A DNA stretch of 64,000 nucleotides from RHKX01 sp963743875 (GCA_963743875.1 CAVURM010000001.1:930001-994000), one strand, 5' to 3'; positions 41,855 through 51,321 are shown, counted from the first letter of the stretch. Notes: generated from the sequence alone by a model not told the origin. Numbers and translations: made by a program.

Positions 41855-42313
41855 ATGAGGATCTCCGCCAAAGCCGACTACGCCGTTCGAGCGGGGATCG
41901 CACTCGCGGCGCCTGAGCAGGAAGGGCCGATGAAGGGCGACCGGATCTCGGAGACGCAGGGGATCCCGTTGCGCTTCCTCGAGAACATCCTTGGCGAACT
42001 CCGCCACGCGGGGCTCGTGCAGAGTCAGCGCGGTGCCGACGGGGGCTACTGGCTGGCGAAGCCGGCATCGGAGATAACGGTCGCCGAGGTCATCCGGGCC
42101 GTCGACGGCCCGCTGGCGACCGTGCGCGGAGAACGACCCGAGGACCTCGAGTATCTCGGCGCCGCCCACAAGTTGCAGGATGTTTGGGTCGGGCTCCGCG
42201 CCAACATCCGCGAGATCCTTGAGACGGTGACGCTCGCCGACATCGTCACCGACAAGCTGCCGGATCCCGTCGTTGAGTTGGTCGGACGCCCCGACGTCTG
42301 GGAATCGCACTAG
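41855..42313 (+). CDS. Rrf2 family transcriptional regulator, cysteine-free
   Basis: 152 residues. Rrf2 winged helix: MRISAKADYAVRAGIALAAPE and IPLRFLENILGELRHAGLVQSQRGADGGYWLAKPASEITVAEVIRAVDG (given in two runs at about residues 40-65 and 66-90). The C-terminal part lacks the three cysteines that hold the [2Fe-2S] cluster in IscR and NsrR, so it is of the CymR/metabolite type. CymR relatives control sulfur assimilation, and a sulfate ABC transporter lies just downstream on the other strand. That link is inferred. Confidence 0.85.
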   Translation: MRISAKADYAVRAGIALAAPEQEGPMKGDRISETQGIPLRFLENILGELRHAGLVQSQRGADGGYWLAKPASEITVAEVIRAVDGPLATVRGERPEDLEYLGAAHKLQDVWVGLRANIREILETVTLADIVTDKLPDPVVELVGRPDVWESH

Positions 42314-42316
42314 ACG

Positions 42317-42370
42317 ACCGCGCGACTCGCAGCCCTCCGGGCTGCTCGACTGCGCCGGGCCTCCGGGCGA
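42317..42370. repeat. REP-like element, copy 2
   Basis: Exact 54-base match to 32807-32860, beginning 4 bases after the Rrf2 stop codon in a convergent gap. It is followed by AGCCCGGTGGCCCTCCC and then copy 3 with an 83-base period. Confidence 0.9.
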
Positions 42371-42399
42371 AGCCCGGTGGCCCTCCCGTCGGACAGACG

Positions 42400-42450
42400 A
42401 CCGCGCGACTCGCAGCCCTCCGGGCTGCTCGACTGCGCCGGGCCTCCGGC
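42400..42450. repeat. REP-like element, copy 3, 3' shortened
   Basis: Same unit as copies 1 and 2 from ACCGCGCGACTCGC through the GCAGCCC-TCC-GGGCTGC hairpin, ending after GGCCTCCGG. Copies 2 and 3 also share the preceding AGACG, so the duplicated piece begins at 42312 and 42395. Confidence 0.9.
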
Positions 42451-42456
42451 AACGAG

Positions 42457-42503
42457 TTCATTGGCTGAAAACCACTGCGCCTCAGTGGAAAGCCGCCAAT
42501 GAA
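42457..42503. repeat. Nested hairpin next to the REP-like copies
   Basis: Outer arms TTCATTGGC (42457-42465) and GCCAATGAA (42495-42503), inner arms CCACTG (42472-42477) and CAGTGG (42482-42487). It is AT-richer than the repeat units. Lies in the gap between the Rrf2 gene and the end of the sulfate operon, so it could be the shared bidirectional terminator. Confidence 0.65.
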
Positions 42504-42540
42504 CCTCCCAGCGGGGCACCCCCCGATCCTGTGTAGTAGG

Positions 42541-42765
42541 TCAGTCTCGCCGGCGGGCCGGCGCTGAGAATCGCTTTGCGTGCGGATCCCGAGCCCGTGA
42601 GGGGGATGCCACCGGAGATTGTTCAGCGGCTCGAGCTTCGGCCCGCGCCTGCAGCCTGCGGGCGGCGATTCTCCCCGCGTCCACGGCGCTGAGGATCACC
42701 GCCGCCAGGCAAACGCCTATCGAGCCGACGATGAGCACCGCTGCGATCAACTCGACCGCGCTCAC
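42541..42765 (-). CDS. Small membrane protein
   Basis: 74 residues: one clear helix (AVELIAAVLIVGSIGVCLAAVILSAV at residues about 3-28) followed by a basic, Arg/Ala-rich tail. It begins 67 bases after the cysA stop on the same strand. No family recognised; low complexity of the tail makes it a moderate call. Confidence 0.5.
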   Translation of the reverse strand: MSAVELIAAVLIVGSIGVCLAAVILSAVDAGRIAARRLQARAEARAAEQSPVASPSRARDPHAKRFSAPARRRD

Positions 42766-42832
42766 GACAGCCTTCCGTCGGCCTTCTCACCTTGACCGGC
42801 TCCGCCGTTCATCTTGGGATCGAGCTCCGGGT

Positions 42833-43831
42833 TCAGGCCACCTGGAGCTCGTTGGTAGGGACCCCGTCGCCGTCGCCGCTCTCGAAGACCTTGGCCCGGC
42901 TTGGCCGGGCGAAGATGATCTGGCCCTGCTCGAGCTCGAGGTCCTCGGCCTGTGCACGGGTCACCTGCGCCCAGGCGTGGTCGCCGTTGGCCATCGAGAG
43001 CTCGACCCGGACCTCGAACCCGAGGTGACTGACCCGCTCGATCATCGCCTCCTCAGCGCCGTCGACCTTGACCTGGCTGAGATCGAGGTCGTGGGGACGG
43101 ATCAGGGTGTTGCCGAACCGGTTGACGTCGCCGACGAAGCTCATCACGAACTCCGTCTTCGGGTGCTCGTAGAGCTCCTTCGGCTCGCCGATCTGCTCGA
43201 TACGGCCCTCGTTCATGACCACGATCTGCTCGGCGACATCCATCGCCTCCTCCTGGTCGTGGGTGACGAAGATCGTCGTCACGTGCACCTCGTCGTGCAG
43301 ACGTCGCAGCCACTCGCGGAGCTCCTTGCGGACCTTCGCGTCGAGCGCCCCGAAGGGCTCGTCGAGCAGCAGCAGCTTGGGCTGCGCCGCCAGAGCGCGG
43401 GCGAGCGCCATCCGCTGGCGCTGGCCACCGGAGAGCTGCGAGGGGTAGCGATGCGCCATGCCCTGCAGCTGCACGAGCCGGATCAGCTCCTTGACCCGGC
43501 TGCGGATCTGGTCCTTCGGCGTCTTCCGGATCGCCAGGCCGAAGGCGATGTTGTCGCGCACGGTCATGTGCTTGAAGGCGGCGTAGTGCTGGAAGACGAA
43601 GCCGATTCCACGATCCTGTACGGACATTGCGGTGACGTCGCGGCCGTCCAGGAAGACGCGCCCGCCGTCGGCGTGCTCGAGGCCGGCGATCAGCCGCAGC
43701 AGGGTCGACTTGCCGCTGCCGCTCGGCCCCAGCAGAGCGGTCAGCGAGCCATCGGGGACATCGAGCGAGACGTCGTCCAGCGCCTTGAAGTCCCCAAAGT
43801 TCTTGTTGACGTTCTCGACGGTGATTCCCAT
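42833..43831 (-). CDS. cysA: Sulfate/thiosulfate ABC transporter ATP-binding protein
   Basis: 332 residues. Complete ABC ATPase: Walker A GPSGSGKSTLLRLIAG, Q-loop FVFQHYAAFKHMTV (typical CysA text), signature LSGGQRQRMALARALA, Walker B KLLLLDEPFGALD, switch His in FVTHDQEEAMD. A C-terminal TOBE-like domain (NRFGNTLIRPHDLDLS) follows. ATG 43831 shares its A with the cysW stop (TGATG). Energises sulfate import with the CysT/CysW pair. Confidence 0.95.
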   Translation of the reverse strand: MGITVENVNKNFGDFKALDDVSLDVPDGSLTALLGPSGSGKSTLLRLIAGLEHADGGRVFLDGRDVTAMSVQDRGIGFVFQHYAAFKHMTVRDNIAFGLAIRKTPKDQIRSRVKELIRLVQLQGMAHRYPSQLSGGQRQRMALARALAAQPKLLLLDEPFGALDAKVRKELREWLRRLHDEVHVTTIFVTHDQEEAMDVAEQIVVMNEGRIEQIGEPKELYEHPKTEFVMSFVGDVNRFGNTLIRPHDLDLSQVKVDGAEEAMIERVSHLGFEVRVELSMANGDHAWAQVTRAQAEDLELEQGQIIFARPSRAKVFESGDGDGVPTNELQVA

Positions 43832-44637
43832 CAGATTTCCTTCCTTCGGTTGATCGTGTTCATGAATACGAGCGTCAGCAGTGCGAGAACTGCCAGAACC
43901 ATGGCGGCCGCATAGCCGCCTCCCTCGTTGAAGATCTCGAACTGCTTGCGCACGAACAGCGGCAGGGTCTCGGTCTGACCCGAGATCCGGCCGGAGACGA
44001 CGCTCACCGCGCCGAACTCGCCGAGCACGCGAGCGGTCGAGAGCACGACGCCGTAGGTGACGCCCCAGCGGATCGCCGGCAGGGTGACCCTTCGGAACGT
44101 CTGCCAGCCGTTGGCGCCCAGGGTCTTGGCTGCCTGCTCCTGGTCCTCCCCGATCTCCTGCAGCACGGGCACGACCTCGCGAACGACGAACGGGAGCGAG
44201 ACGAACAGACAGGCGATCACGATCCCGGGGGTCGAGAAGATGATCCGGATCCCGTTCTCGAAGAACCACTCGCCGACGATGCCGTCGCGCGGCCCGTACA
44301 AGAGAATCAGCGACAGGCCGATGACGACGGGCGAGATCGCAAACGGGATGTTGATCAGGGTGTCGAGGAACGCCTTGCCGCGGAACTTCTGACGGACCAG
44401 CACCAGCGCCGCGGTGATCCCGAACACCGTGTTGATCGGAACCGCGATCACCACGGTGATCAGGGTCAGCTTGAGGGCGTGGAGCCCGGCTTCGCTCGTC
44501 ACCGCCTCGAAGGATTGGATGAACCCGTCCTCGAACGTCCGGACGAAGATCATCAGGACCGGAACCAGCAGCAGCGCCGAGAGGTAGAACAGGACGCCGA
44601 AGCGAATGCCGTACTTGCTGAGACGAGGGACCGACAT
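43831..44637 (-). CDS. cysW: Sulfate ABC transporter permease CysW
   Basis: 268 residues, six predicted helices with the binding-protein-dependent transport motif EAA...G as EQAAKTLGANGWQTFRRVTLPAI. The RVLGEFGAVSVVSG text after it is characteristic of CysW. Starts at ATG 44637, sharing one base with the cysT stop. Confidence 0.93.
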   Translation of the reverse strand: MSVPRLSKYGIRFGVLFYLSALLLVPVLMIFVRTFEDGFIQSFEAVTSEAGLHALKLTLITVVIAVPINTVFGITAALVLVRQKFRGKAFLDTLINIPFAISPVVIGLSLILLYGPRDGIVGEWFFENGIRIIFSTPGIVIACLFVSLPFVVREVVPVLQEIGEDQEQAAKTLGANGWQTFRRVTLPAIRWGVTYGVVLSTARVLGEFGAVSVVSGRISGQTETLPLFVRKQFEIFNEGGGYAAAMVLAVLALLTLVFMNTINRRKEI

Positions 44638-45455
44638 CAGACCGGGAGCCCCTTACGCGCAAATCGACCGATCAGCAGGAGGATCCCAATCGCGATCACG
44701 AGCAGAACCACCGATACGGCGGCGGCGCCCTCGGTGTCGCCGCTCTCGATCTTGGCGAAGATGTAGATCGAGGCGATCTGCGTGTTGCCGGCGAGCAGGA
44801 TCAGCGAACCGAACTCACCGATTGCCCGGGCGAACGCGAGGGCGGCGCCGGCGAGGATGGCCGGTCGCAGGTTGGGGAGCACGATCTTGCGGAAGATCGT
44901 CAGGTTGCTTGCGCCGAGCGATGCCGCCGCCTCCTCCATTGCCTGATCCAACTCGATCAGGGTCGGCTGCACCGAGCGGACGACGAAGGGGAGCGTGACG
45001 AAGAGCAGCGCCAGGACCACCGCCGTCGAGGTGTAGGCGATGTCCACTCCGATCGGGCTGTCGGTTCCGTAGAGGGCGAGCAGCGTGAGGCCCGCGACGA
45101 TCGTCGGCAGGGCGAAGGGAAGGTCGATCAACGAGTTGATGAGGTTCTTGCCCGGGAACTCGTCGCGCACCAGAACCCAGGCGATGGCGGTGCCCATGAT
45201 GCAGTTGATGACGGTGACGATCAGGGCACAGAGAACCGTGACCTGAAAGGCCTCGATCGCCTGCGGCGCCGTGACGGCGTCCCAGAAGCCGGCGAGACCG
45301 CCCTCGAACGACTTGAGCACGACGGCGGCGAGCGGGATCAGCACCATGATGCTGAGCCACGTCGTGACCAGTGCGCGAGAGAGCAGAGCGCTCCCGAGGC
45401 GCGGCTTGAAGGCCGACCTCGGGAGCTTTGCTGCTACTTGAGCTGAACCGCTCAT
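44637..45455 (-). CDS. cysT: Sulfate ABC transporter permease CysT (CysU)
   Basis: 272 residues, six helices, EAA loop seen as EEAAASLGASNLTIFRKIVLPNL, then FARAIGEFGSLILLAGN typical of CysT. I start at ATG 45455, which shares its A with the sbp stop (TGATG); the TTG just before is not needed. Order sbp-cysT-cysW-cysA is the standard sulfate operon. Confidence 0.93.
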   Translation of the reverse strand: MSGSAQVAAKLPRSAFKPRLGSALLSRALVTTWLSIMVLIPLAAVVLKSFEGGLAGFWDAVTAPQAIEAFQVTVLCALIVTVINCIMGTAIAWVLVRDEFPGKNLINSLIDLPFALPTIVAGLTLLALYGTDSPIGVDIAYTSTAVVLALLFVTLPFVVRSVQPTLIELDQAMEEAAASLGASNLTIFRKIVLPNLRPAILAGAALAFARAIGEFGSLILLAGNTQIASIYIFAKIESGDTEGAAAVSVVLLVIAIGILLLIGRFARKGLPV

Positions 45456-46516
45456 CAACCCGTCGTCACTCCGAGGTCCTGTTCGATCGCAGCGATCGAA
45501 CCGTTCTCCGGATCGAAGAACTCGGTGGTGACCTCGTCCCAGCCACCGAACTCAGAGATCTCGAACAGGCCGGAGGGCGTCGGGAACTTGTCCTCGTTCT
45601 CCTTCAGCACCTTCGGATCGACCGGGCGGTACCCGTTGTCGGCCCAGAGCTGCTGGGCCTCCGGCGTGTAGAGGTAGTCGAGGAACGCCTGGGCCGCCTC
45701 GGGGTTCTCGGACTCCTCGGTGATCGCCGCCAGAGTCACGATCTTGATCGTGTCATCGGGGATCACGTAGTCGACGTCCTCGCCCGCATCCTGGGCGCGA
45801 ATGGCCTCGTTCTCGTAGGAGAGCAGAACGTCGCCCTCACCCGAGGTGAACGTCTCGAGCGCATCCGATGCGCTCGCGTCCTGTTTGGCGGTGTTGGCGA
45901 GCATGTCGGCGACGAACTGCAGGGCCTCGTCCTCGGACTTGCCCTGGTTGATCTGCGACCCGTAGGCGGCCATGATGTTCCAGCGGGCGCCACCGGACGT
46001 GAACGGGTTCGGCGTGATCACGGACACGTCGTCTCGGAGCAGGTCGTCCCAGTCCTGAATGTCCTTCGGGTTGCCGCCACGGACCACGAACGTCACGACC
46101 GAGGTCTGCGGGCTCCCACCGTAGTCGCCCTGGTCCTGATAGTCCTCGGCGACGATTCCGGCATCGACCAGGCGGGTCATGTCGGGCTCGAGCGGGAGGT
46201 GGACGACGTCTGCCGGCTGGCCGGCCTCGACCGCACGCGACTGGTCGCCGGAGGAGCCGAACGAGTTCGAGAACTCGACATCGGCGCCATCGCCGGCCTG
46301 GAAGTCGGGCTCGAGGACGCCTTCGTAGACCTCCTGCGGGGTCGAGTAGGCGACGAGGCTGACGTTGCCGCTGACGGCACCGCCCGCGCTCGAGGTATCG
46401 CCACTGGTCGAGTCGTCGCTGCCGCAGGCGGCCACGGTGACTCCGAGGGCGAGTGCGGCCGAGGCCGCGATCGACGCGCGTACTCCGCGTCTGCGCATCA
46501 AGTTGATTCTTTGCAT
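45455..46516 (-). CDS. sbp: Sulfate-binding lipoprotein of the ABC transporter
   Basis: 353 residues. Lipoprotein signal with lipobox VAAC near residue 31, then Ser/Thr/Asp-rich linker. Periplasmic-type sulfate-binding fold: AYSTPQEVYEGVLEPDF, NSFGSSGDQSRAVEAGQPADVVHLPLEPD, NPFTSGGARWNIMAAYG and EFFDPENGSIAAIEQDLG (each a Sbp/CysP hallmark). First gene of sbp-cysTWA. The 231-base stretch upstream (46517-46747) carries its promoter; a sulfur-responsive site there is not evident by eye. Confidence 0.93.
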   Translation of the reverse strand: MQRINLMRRRGVRASIAASAALALGVTVAACGSDDSTSGDTSSAGGAVSGNVSLVAYSTPQEVYEGVLEPDFQAGDGADVEFSNSFGSSGDQSRAVEAGQPADVVHLPLEPDMTRLVDAGIVAEDYQDQGDYGGSPQTSVVTFVVRGGNPKDIQDWDDLLRDDVSVITPNPFTSGGARWNIMAAYGSQINQGKSEDEALQFVADMLANTAKQDASASDALETFTSGEGDVLLSYENEAIRAQDAGEDVDYVIPDDTIKIVTLAAITEESENPEAAQAFLDYLYTPEAQQLWADNGYRPVDPKVLKENEDKFPTPSGLFEISEFGGWDEVTTEFFDPENGSIAAIEQDLGVTTG

Positions 46517-46747
46517 CTTGACCTTTTCGATTGAGTTTGGTGGACAACGGCGCGGCAGACTAGCAACATCCGCGGTCGTATGTCTAGCGATTCGATCAAC
46601 AAGGTCGGGAATACCGATCGAGCGTGCTGAAGCGGCCCTCCCGCCGACGGGTCGAGGGCGTCGTCCATTGACGACTCTGCGAGCTCAGCTCACAGGATTC
46701 GTCGCTCGATCGGTGGCGGCGCGGGGCGCGCTACCGGCCGAGGCGGG

Positions 46748-46972
46748 TCAGATCTTGAGGAGGACGATCGTGTTGAGGACGAAGAGCACCGAGAAGAAGA
46801 TCGTCCAGCGCGTCAGGTTGCGCTCGACCAGCGAGCCGCCGCCGAACGAACTGCCGCCGCCGCCGATCCCGAAGGCGCCGGAGAGCCCGGCGTCCTTGCC
46901 CGAGTGCAGGAGCACCAGGAAGATCACGATCACCGCGATCACGAACTGAGCTATTCCCAAAATCGTCTCCAT
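46748..46972 (-). CDS. secG: Preprotein translocase subunit SecG
   Basis: 74 residues, two membrane helices around a Gly-rich cytosolic loop (FLVLLHSGKDAGLSGAFG, GGGGSSFGGGS, ERNLTRWTIFFSVLFVLN). This is the SecG pattern, including the GLSGAFG motif. Part of the SecYEG channel. Confidence 0.9.
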   Translation of the reverse strand: METILGIAQFVIAVIVIFLVLLHSGKDAGLSGAFGIGGGGSSFGGGSLVERNLTRWTIFFSVLFVLNTIVLLKI

Positions 46973-46984
46973 GAGGGGGCGAGT

Positions 46985-47266
46985 TTAGCCGGATGCCTGG
47001 GCTTCGTCGATCTCCTTCAGGATGCCGACGGCGTCTCGGCGCAGCTCGGCGTCCTGGCGGGCGAACTCGGCGTCGGAAAGCTTGTTCTGGGCGTGATCGA
47101 GCTCGGTATCGCGGATCTCGCGGTACTTGGCCTGCTTGCGGGCCTCCAGCTCGGCCATCAGCGGGTCCTCGAGCCCCGGCTCGAACTGATCGGCAGGTCG
47201 TCGCAAGGGGACCGTCACCCACGCGGCGACGGCCACCACGATGACGACTGCAATCAGCAGCTCCAT
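46985..47266 (-). CDS. CcmI-like N-terminal domain protein
   Basis: 93 residues. One N-terminal helix (ELLIAVVIVVAVAAWVTVPL) followed by a helical, charged stretch (LEARKQAKYREIRDTELDHAQNKLSDAEFARQDAELRRDAVGIL given as residues about 42-85) typical of the N-terminal part of c-type cytochrome biogenesis protein CcmI. The TPR part of CcmI is absent. It lies directly downstream of ccmF on the same strand, supporting a cytochrome c maturation role. Confidence 0.75.
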   Translation of the reverse strand: MELLIAVVIVVAVAAWVTVPLRRPADQFEPGLEDPLMAELEARKQAKYREIRDTELDHAQNKLSDAEFARQDAELRRDAVGILKEIDEAQASG

Positions 47267-47293
47267 AGATATCCGTGCAGCCGAACCACTCGG

Positions 47294-49529
47294 TCAGCCG
47301 GCGCTGGGAGTTCGGTTGAGTTCTCGGGCCAGGCGCGCCCCATAGACGTCGGAAACGCGGCGGCGGCGGCCCTCGGGGGAGGGCCAGATCGCGAACAGGG
47401 CTCCGCCGACGGCGACGATCACGCCGAACCAGAACCAGATCACGAACGGGTTGACGTTGAAACGGATCTCGGCCGGAGGGGTGTCTCGCAGATAGCGCTG
47501 TGAGAGCTTCACGACGAGCTGACCCTGGGTGCTGGCGATGATCGCCTGCACCTCGGGGTCGGCACGCGTCGACTCCGGCAGCTTCGCCAGCGCTTCGGCA
47601 TAGTTCTGATCCCGGCGCTCGATGATCGGGTCATAGGTCGTCAGATCGGGCTGCATCGCGCTCCAGAGGTCCCGGGAGAAGCTCTCGGTGCGGCCGACCT
47701 CGCTGGTGGTCTCCCCCTCGAAGAAGCTCTGCAGCGGGGCGTTCGGATCGGCGGCAGCACCGGAGTAGTACTCACGCGACGGATTCAAAGTGGTCACGTG
47801 CTCGCCGTCCTTGGAGACGTCGAGCACCGCCCCGAAGGAGAGCTTCTGCTCTGCAGCCGTCGATCACGCTGGTCGGCTGTTCGTAGGTGATCGTGTAGCC
47901 GCCTACCTCAGCCGACTCCCCCGGGCTGAGGCGGAGATCGCGGCTGGTCTGGAAGCTGGACGAGGCGGCGACGCCGAAGAGGGCGAGGACCAGGCCGACG
48001 TGAACCACGTAGCCGCCGTAACGCCGCCGGTTGCGGGCCAGCAGCGAGCCGAGCGCTGCGATCCGGGTGCCGCCGACGAGCTTGCGCCGCGCGACGGAGC
48101 CCCGCCAGAACTCCTGGCCGACGGCAACGATCGTGAATGTGGCGACGAGAAAGAAGGCGTAGGCGGTGATGCTCTCGGAGACCCCGATCGTCAGGGCAAG
48201 GGCGATCGCCATCGCAGCGGTGGCGGCCAGCGGTATCCCGACCGCCCGGCGCAGACCCGAAAGCGTGACCCGGCGCCAGGCCACCAGCGGCCCGATGCCC
48301 ATGAAGAGGACGAGGACGATCGCCAGCGGGGTCGCGTAGCGATCGAACCAAGGCGCCGCGAGCGACGACGACTCACCGGTGAACGCCTCCGAGATCAGCG
48401 GGAAGAAGGTGCCCCAGGCAACCACGGCCGCCAGGCCGACCAGCAGCACGTTGTTGAGCAGGAAGACCGACTCCCGGCTGAACAGCGAATCGAGGCGGCG
48501 CTCGGATCGCAGCGAATCGAGGCGGGAGACGATCAGGACGGTCGAGCCGATCACGACGACGGCGATCAGGACCAGCAGCGGCGGGCCGACCTTCGACTCG
48601 CCGAAGGCGTGGATCGATTGCAGTACGCCCGAGCGGACCAGGAAGGTACCCAGCAAGGAGAGAGCGAAGGTCGCGCAGATCAGCGAGACGTTCCAGACCC
48701 GCAGCATCCCGCGCCGCTCCTGGACCATGATCGAGTGGAGGAAGGCGGTGCCGGTCAGCCACGGTATGAGCGCTGCGTTCTCGACCGGGTCCCAGGCCCA
48801 ATAGCCGCCCCAGCCGAGCTCGCTGTAGGACCAACGGGCTCCCAGCGCCAGGCCGATCGAGAGGAAGATCCAGGCGATCAGGGCGAATCGCCTGGTCGAT
48901 CGGATCCAGCTCGCATCGAGCCGGCGAGTGATCAGGGCGCCGATCGCGAATGCGAACGGGATCGTGAAGAAGACGTAGCCGGAGTAGAGCATCGGCGGGT
49001 GCATGGCCATCGCCGGGTGGCGCAGCAGGGGCGTCAACCCGGCGCCCTCGGCCGGTACCGGGTCGGAAGCCGCAAACGGCCAGCTCTCCGCGCTCGGGAC
49101 GAAGATGCCGGCGACCATCAGTCCGAGGAAGAAGATCGCAACGCCGGCGAGCACGGCCGTCGCCCACGGCACCACCTCGCGGTGGCGGTAGCGGGTGATG
49201 TAGAGGACCGCGGCGGAGGCGATCGAGAGCACGAACGCCCAGAGCAGCAACGAACCCGCCTGACTCCCCCACAACGCAGTCAGCTGGTAGAGGAGGGGGG
49301 TCGTCGTCGAGGAGTGATCGGCGACGAGCGCGACTGAGAGATCGGTGCGGACGAACAGGGTCTCGATCGAGATCGCCGTGATCAACAGCAACCCGCAGAG
49401 CGCGTACATGGCCCGTCTCGCCGAGATCACCCAACGGCGGTCCCCGCGGGTGCCGATCAGCGCGGCGACGCATGCGTAGATCGCGACGAGTAGAGCGGAG
49501 ATGAGTGCGGCGGAGCCGAGAGCGCTCAA
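47294..49529 (-). CDS. ccmF: Cytochrome c maturation protein CcmF, with one frameshift
   Basis: Heme lyase subunit, multi-spanning membrane protein. The first frame (49529 to about 47860) has HPPMLYSGYVFFTIPF, the tryptophan-rich WGGYWAWDPVENAALIPWLTGTAF and an extended C-terminal helix set, then breaks after TITYEQPTSVIDGC. The remaining part continues one frame over as AEQKLSFGAVLDVSKDGEHVTTLNP and ends with a final helix NPFVIWFWFGVIVAVGGALF. One extra base between about 47852 and 47875 accounts for the break; without it the protein is about 744 residues. Stays in System I of cytochrome c biogenesis. Confidence 0.87.
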
Positions 49530-49541
49530 AGGACCGGTGGC

Positions 49542-49964
49542 CTAATCCACGAACTCCACGTTCGTCGGATCGACCTCATCCGAGAACTTGGACGGGCACT
49601 TGGTAATCAGGCTGTCCTTCTCGGCCATGAAGACGCCGGTCTCGTCGAGCCTGCCGGTGACGATCACCTCGCGTCCCTCGCGGAACGGGTCGGGGACGAT
49701 CCCACTGTAGGAGACCGGGAGCTTCTCCTCGCCGCCCTCGCGATCGACGATGTCGAACTCCAGATCCGCACCCTCGCGCTGGTACTCGGTGACCTCGCCG
49801 GTCAGCTGGTAGGTCTCACTGCTGGGACCCGCGGCGAGCACCTCGGAGGGCTCGCGCGCCTCGGTCCCCGCGTTGAAGGAGGTGTAGATCAGCGCAACGG
49901 CCAACAACACCGCGACTGACAGCGCGACGACGAGACGGATCTGTCGCTTGCGATCGTGATCCAT
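49542..49964 (-). CDS. ccmE: Cytochrome c maturation protein CcmE, Cys-type heme site
   Basis: 140 residues from ATG 49964: an N-terminal signal-anchor (RLVVALSVAVLLAVALIYTSF) and a CcmE beta-barrel (TYQLTGEVTE, DIVDREGGEEKLPVSYSGIVPDPFREGREVIVTGRL in parts). In the enterobacterial protein the heme-binding residue is His in LAKHDENY; here the site reads ITKCPSKF, so it is of the Cys variant (C-x3-Y type), with Phe in the Tyr position. Holds heme for CcmF. It is 12 bases before ccmF. Confidence 0.85.
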   Translation of the reverse strand: MDHDRKRQIRLVVALSVAVLLAVALIYTSFNAGTEAREPSEVLAAGPSSETYQLTGEVTEYQREGADLEFDIVDREGGEEKLPVSYSGIVPDPFREGREVIVTGRLDETGVFMAEKDSLITKCPSKFSDEVDPTNVEFVD

Positions 49965-50058
49965 CGAGTTCCGGATTATCGCAGGCTGCAAGCCCGGGCC
50001 GGTTGCCCGCATCGACGACGCGACACCCTCCGATTGATCGAAGCTAGGCTCGCCGGGC

Positions 50059-51321
50059 ATGCTCGGGCTCGGGATCTTCGCTTCGGTCTTTGCGGTCTAC
50101 GGGCTGGTCGCGGTGCGAGCCGGGCGATGGGGCCTGTCGCGGCCACTCGTGTTCGTGGCCGCGGGCGCCGTGGTCGCGCTGACGGGCGCAATAGCCCCAT
50201 TGTCCGACGGCGAACCGACGAGCCTGCTGTTGAGCCTCGCCGAGATCGCGCTGGTGCTCGTGCTGTTCACGGATGCCTCACGGGTGAACCTCGCACGGCT
50301 GCGCAAGGGAGCGGGGCTCCCGATGCGCCTGCTCGGGCCCGGCATGCTCGGGTCGATCGGACTCGGAACGCTGGTCGGGATGCTTCTTTTCGGTGAGCTC
50401 GACGGGTGGGAATGCGCGGCGCTGGCGGCGATCCTCGCGCCCACCGATGCGGCGCTCGGCGCCGCGGTTGTCGAAGACGATCGGGTGCCCGGACGAATCC
50501 GACAGGCCCTGAACGTCGAAGCCGGACTCAACGACGGCCTCGCGGTTCCGTTCCTGCTGCTGTTCGTGGCAGGGGCAACCGTGACCGAGGGCCTCGAGCC
50601 GGCCTCGTTCTGGGCCACCACCCTCGTTCAGAAGGTCGGCATCGGCGTGCTCGCCGGCGTCGCAGCCGGCCTGGTGGCAGGTGAGTTGGCCCGGCGCGCT
50701 CGGCGCGACGGATGGTCCAGCCAATCATCCGAGCAGCTGGCAATGGCGGGCGTGGCGATCGCACTCTTCGTGTTCACCGAGGAGCTGGGAGGCAGCGGCT
50801 TCATCGCGGCCTTCGTCGGCGGCCTGATCGCCGGCTCGCGACTGGGAAGCGAGCGTCGGCCGGCACTGGGATTTGCCAACGAGGAGGGCGCCGTCGTCAG
50901 CGCGTTCGTGTTCTTCGCCCTCGGACTGTTCGCGGTCGAGCTCTTCGACCAGATCACCTGGCAGGTGTGCGTATACGGGGTACTGAGCCTGACGCTGGTC
51001 CGCATGCTGCCGGTCGCCGCCTCCCTCCTCGGCTCGGGTCTCCGCAGACCGACCATCGCGTTCATGGGCTGGTTCGGCCCGCGCGGCCTCGCATCCGTGG
51101 TGCTCGCCCTGGTCGTCCTCGAGGAGGACCAACAGCTGGCGAACATCGACACGGTCGTCCTGACCACGCTCTTCACCGTGATCCTCAGCATCGTCGTCCA
51201 CGGTTTCAGCGCCGGGCCCCTCAGTGGCCGCTACGCCGGCTGGGTCGCGACCCTGCCACCGGATGCATCCGAGTTGAACGAGGTTCCGGACGTTCCGTCC
51301 CGCCGAACGGGATTTGACTGA
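50059..51321 (+). CDS. Sodium/proton antiporter, CPA1 family
   Basis: 420 residues with about twelve membrane helices. The conserved ion-site motif is near residue 155, LNVEAGLNDGLAVPFLLL (ND as in CPA1), and ILAPTDAALGAAVV is in helix 4. The second half has GGSGFIAAFVGGLIAG and MGWFGPRGLASVVLALVVL, the usual Arg-containing CPA1 motif. Exchanges Na+/K+ for H+. Divergent from ccmE. Confidence 0.88.
   Translation: MLGLGIFASVFAVYGLVAVRAGRWGLSRPLVFVAAGAVVALTGAIAPLSDGEPTSLLLSLAEIALVLVLFTDASRVNLARLRKGAGLPMRLLGPGMLGSIGLGTLVGMLLFGELDGWECAALAAILAPTDAALGAAVVEDDRVPGRIRQALNVEAGLNDGLAVPFLLLFVAGATVTEGLEPASFWATTLVQKVGIGVLAGVAAGLVAGELARRARRDGWSSQSSEQLAMAGVAIALFVFTEELGGSGFIAAFVGGLIAGSRLGSERRPALGFANEEGAVVSAFVFFALGLFAVELFDQITWQVCVYGVLSLTLVRMLPVAASLLGSGLRRPTIAFMGWFGPRGLASVVLALVVLEEDQQLANIDTVVLTTLFTVILSIVVHGFSAGPLSGRYAGWVATLPPDASELNEVPDVPSRRTGFD

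Noticed and set aside
48379..49473. Large open frames opposite and inside ccmF
   Set aside because: Shadows of the ccmF coding frame with Arg/Asp-rich text.
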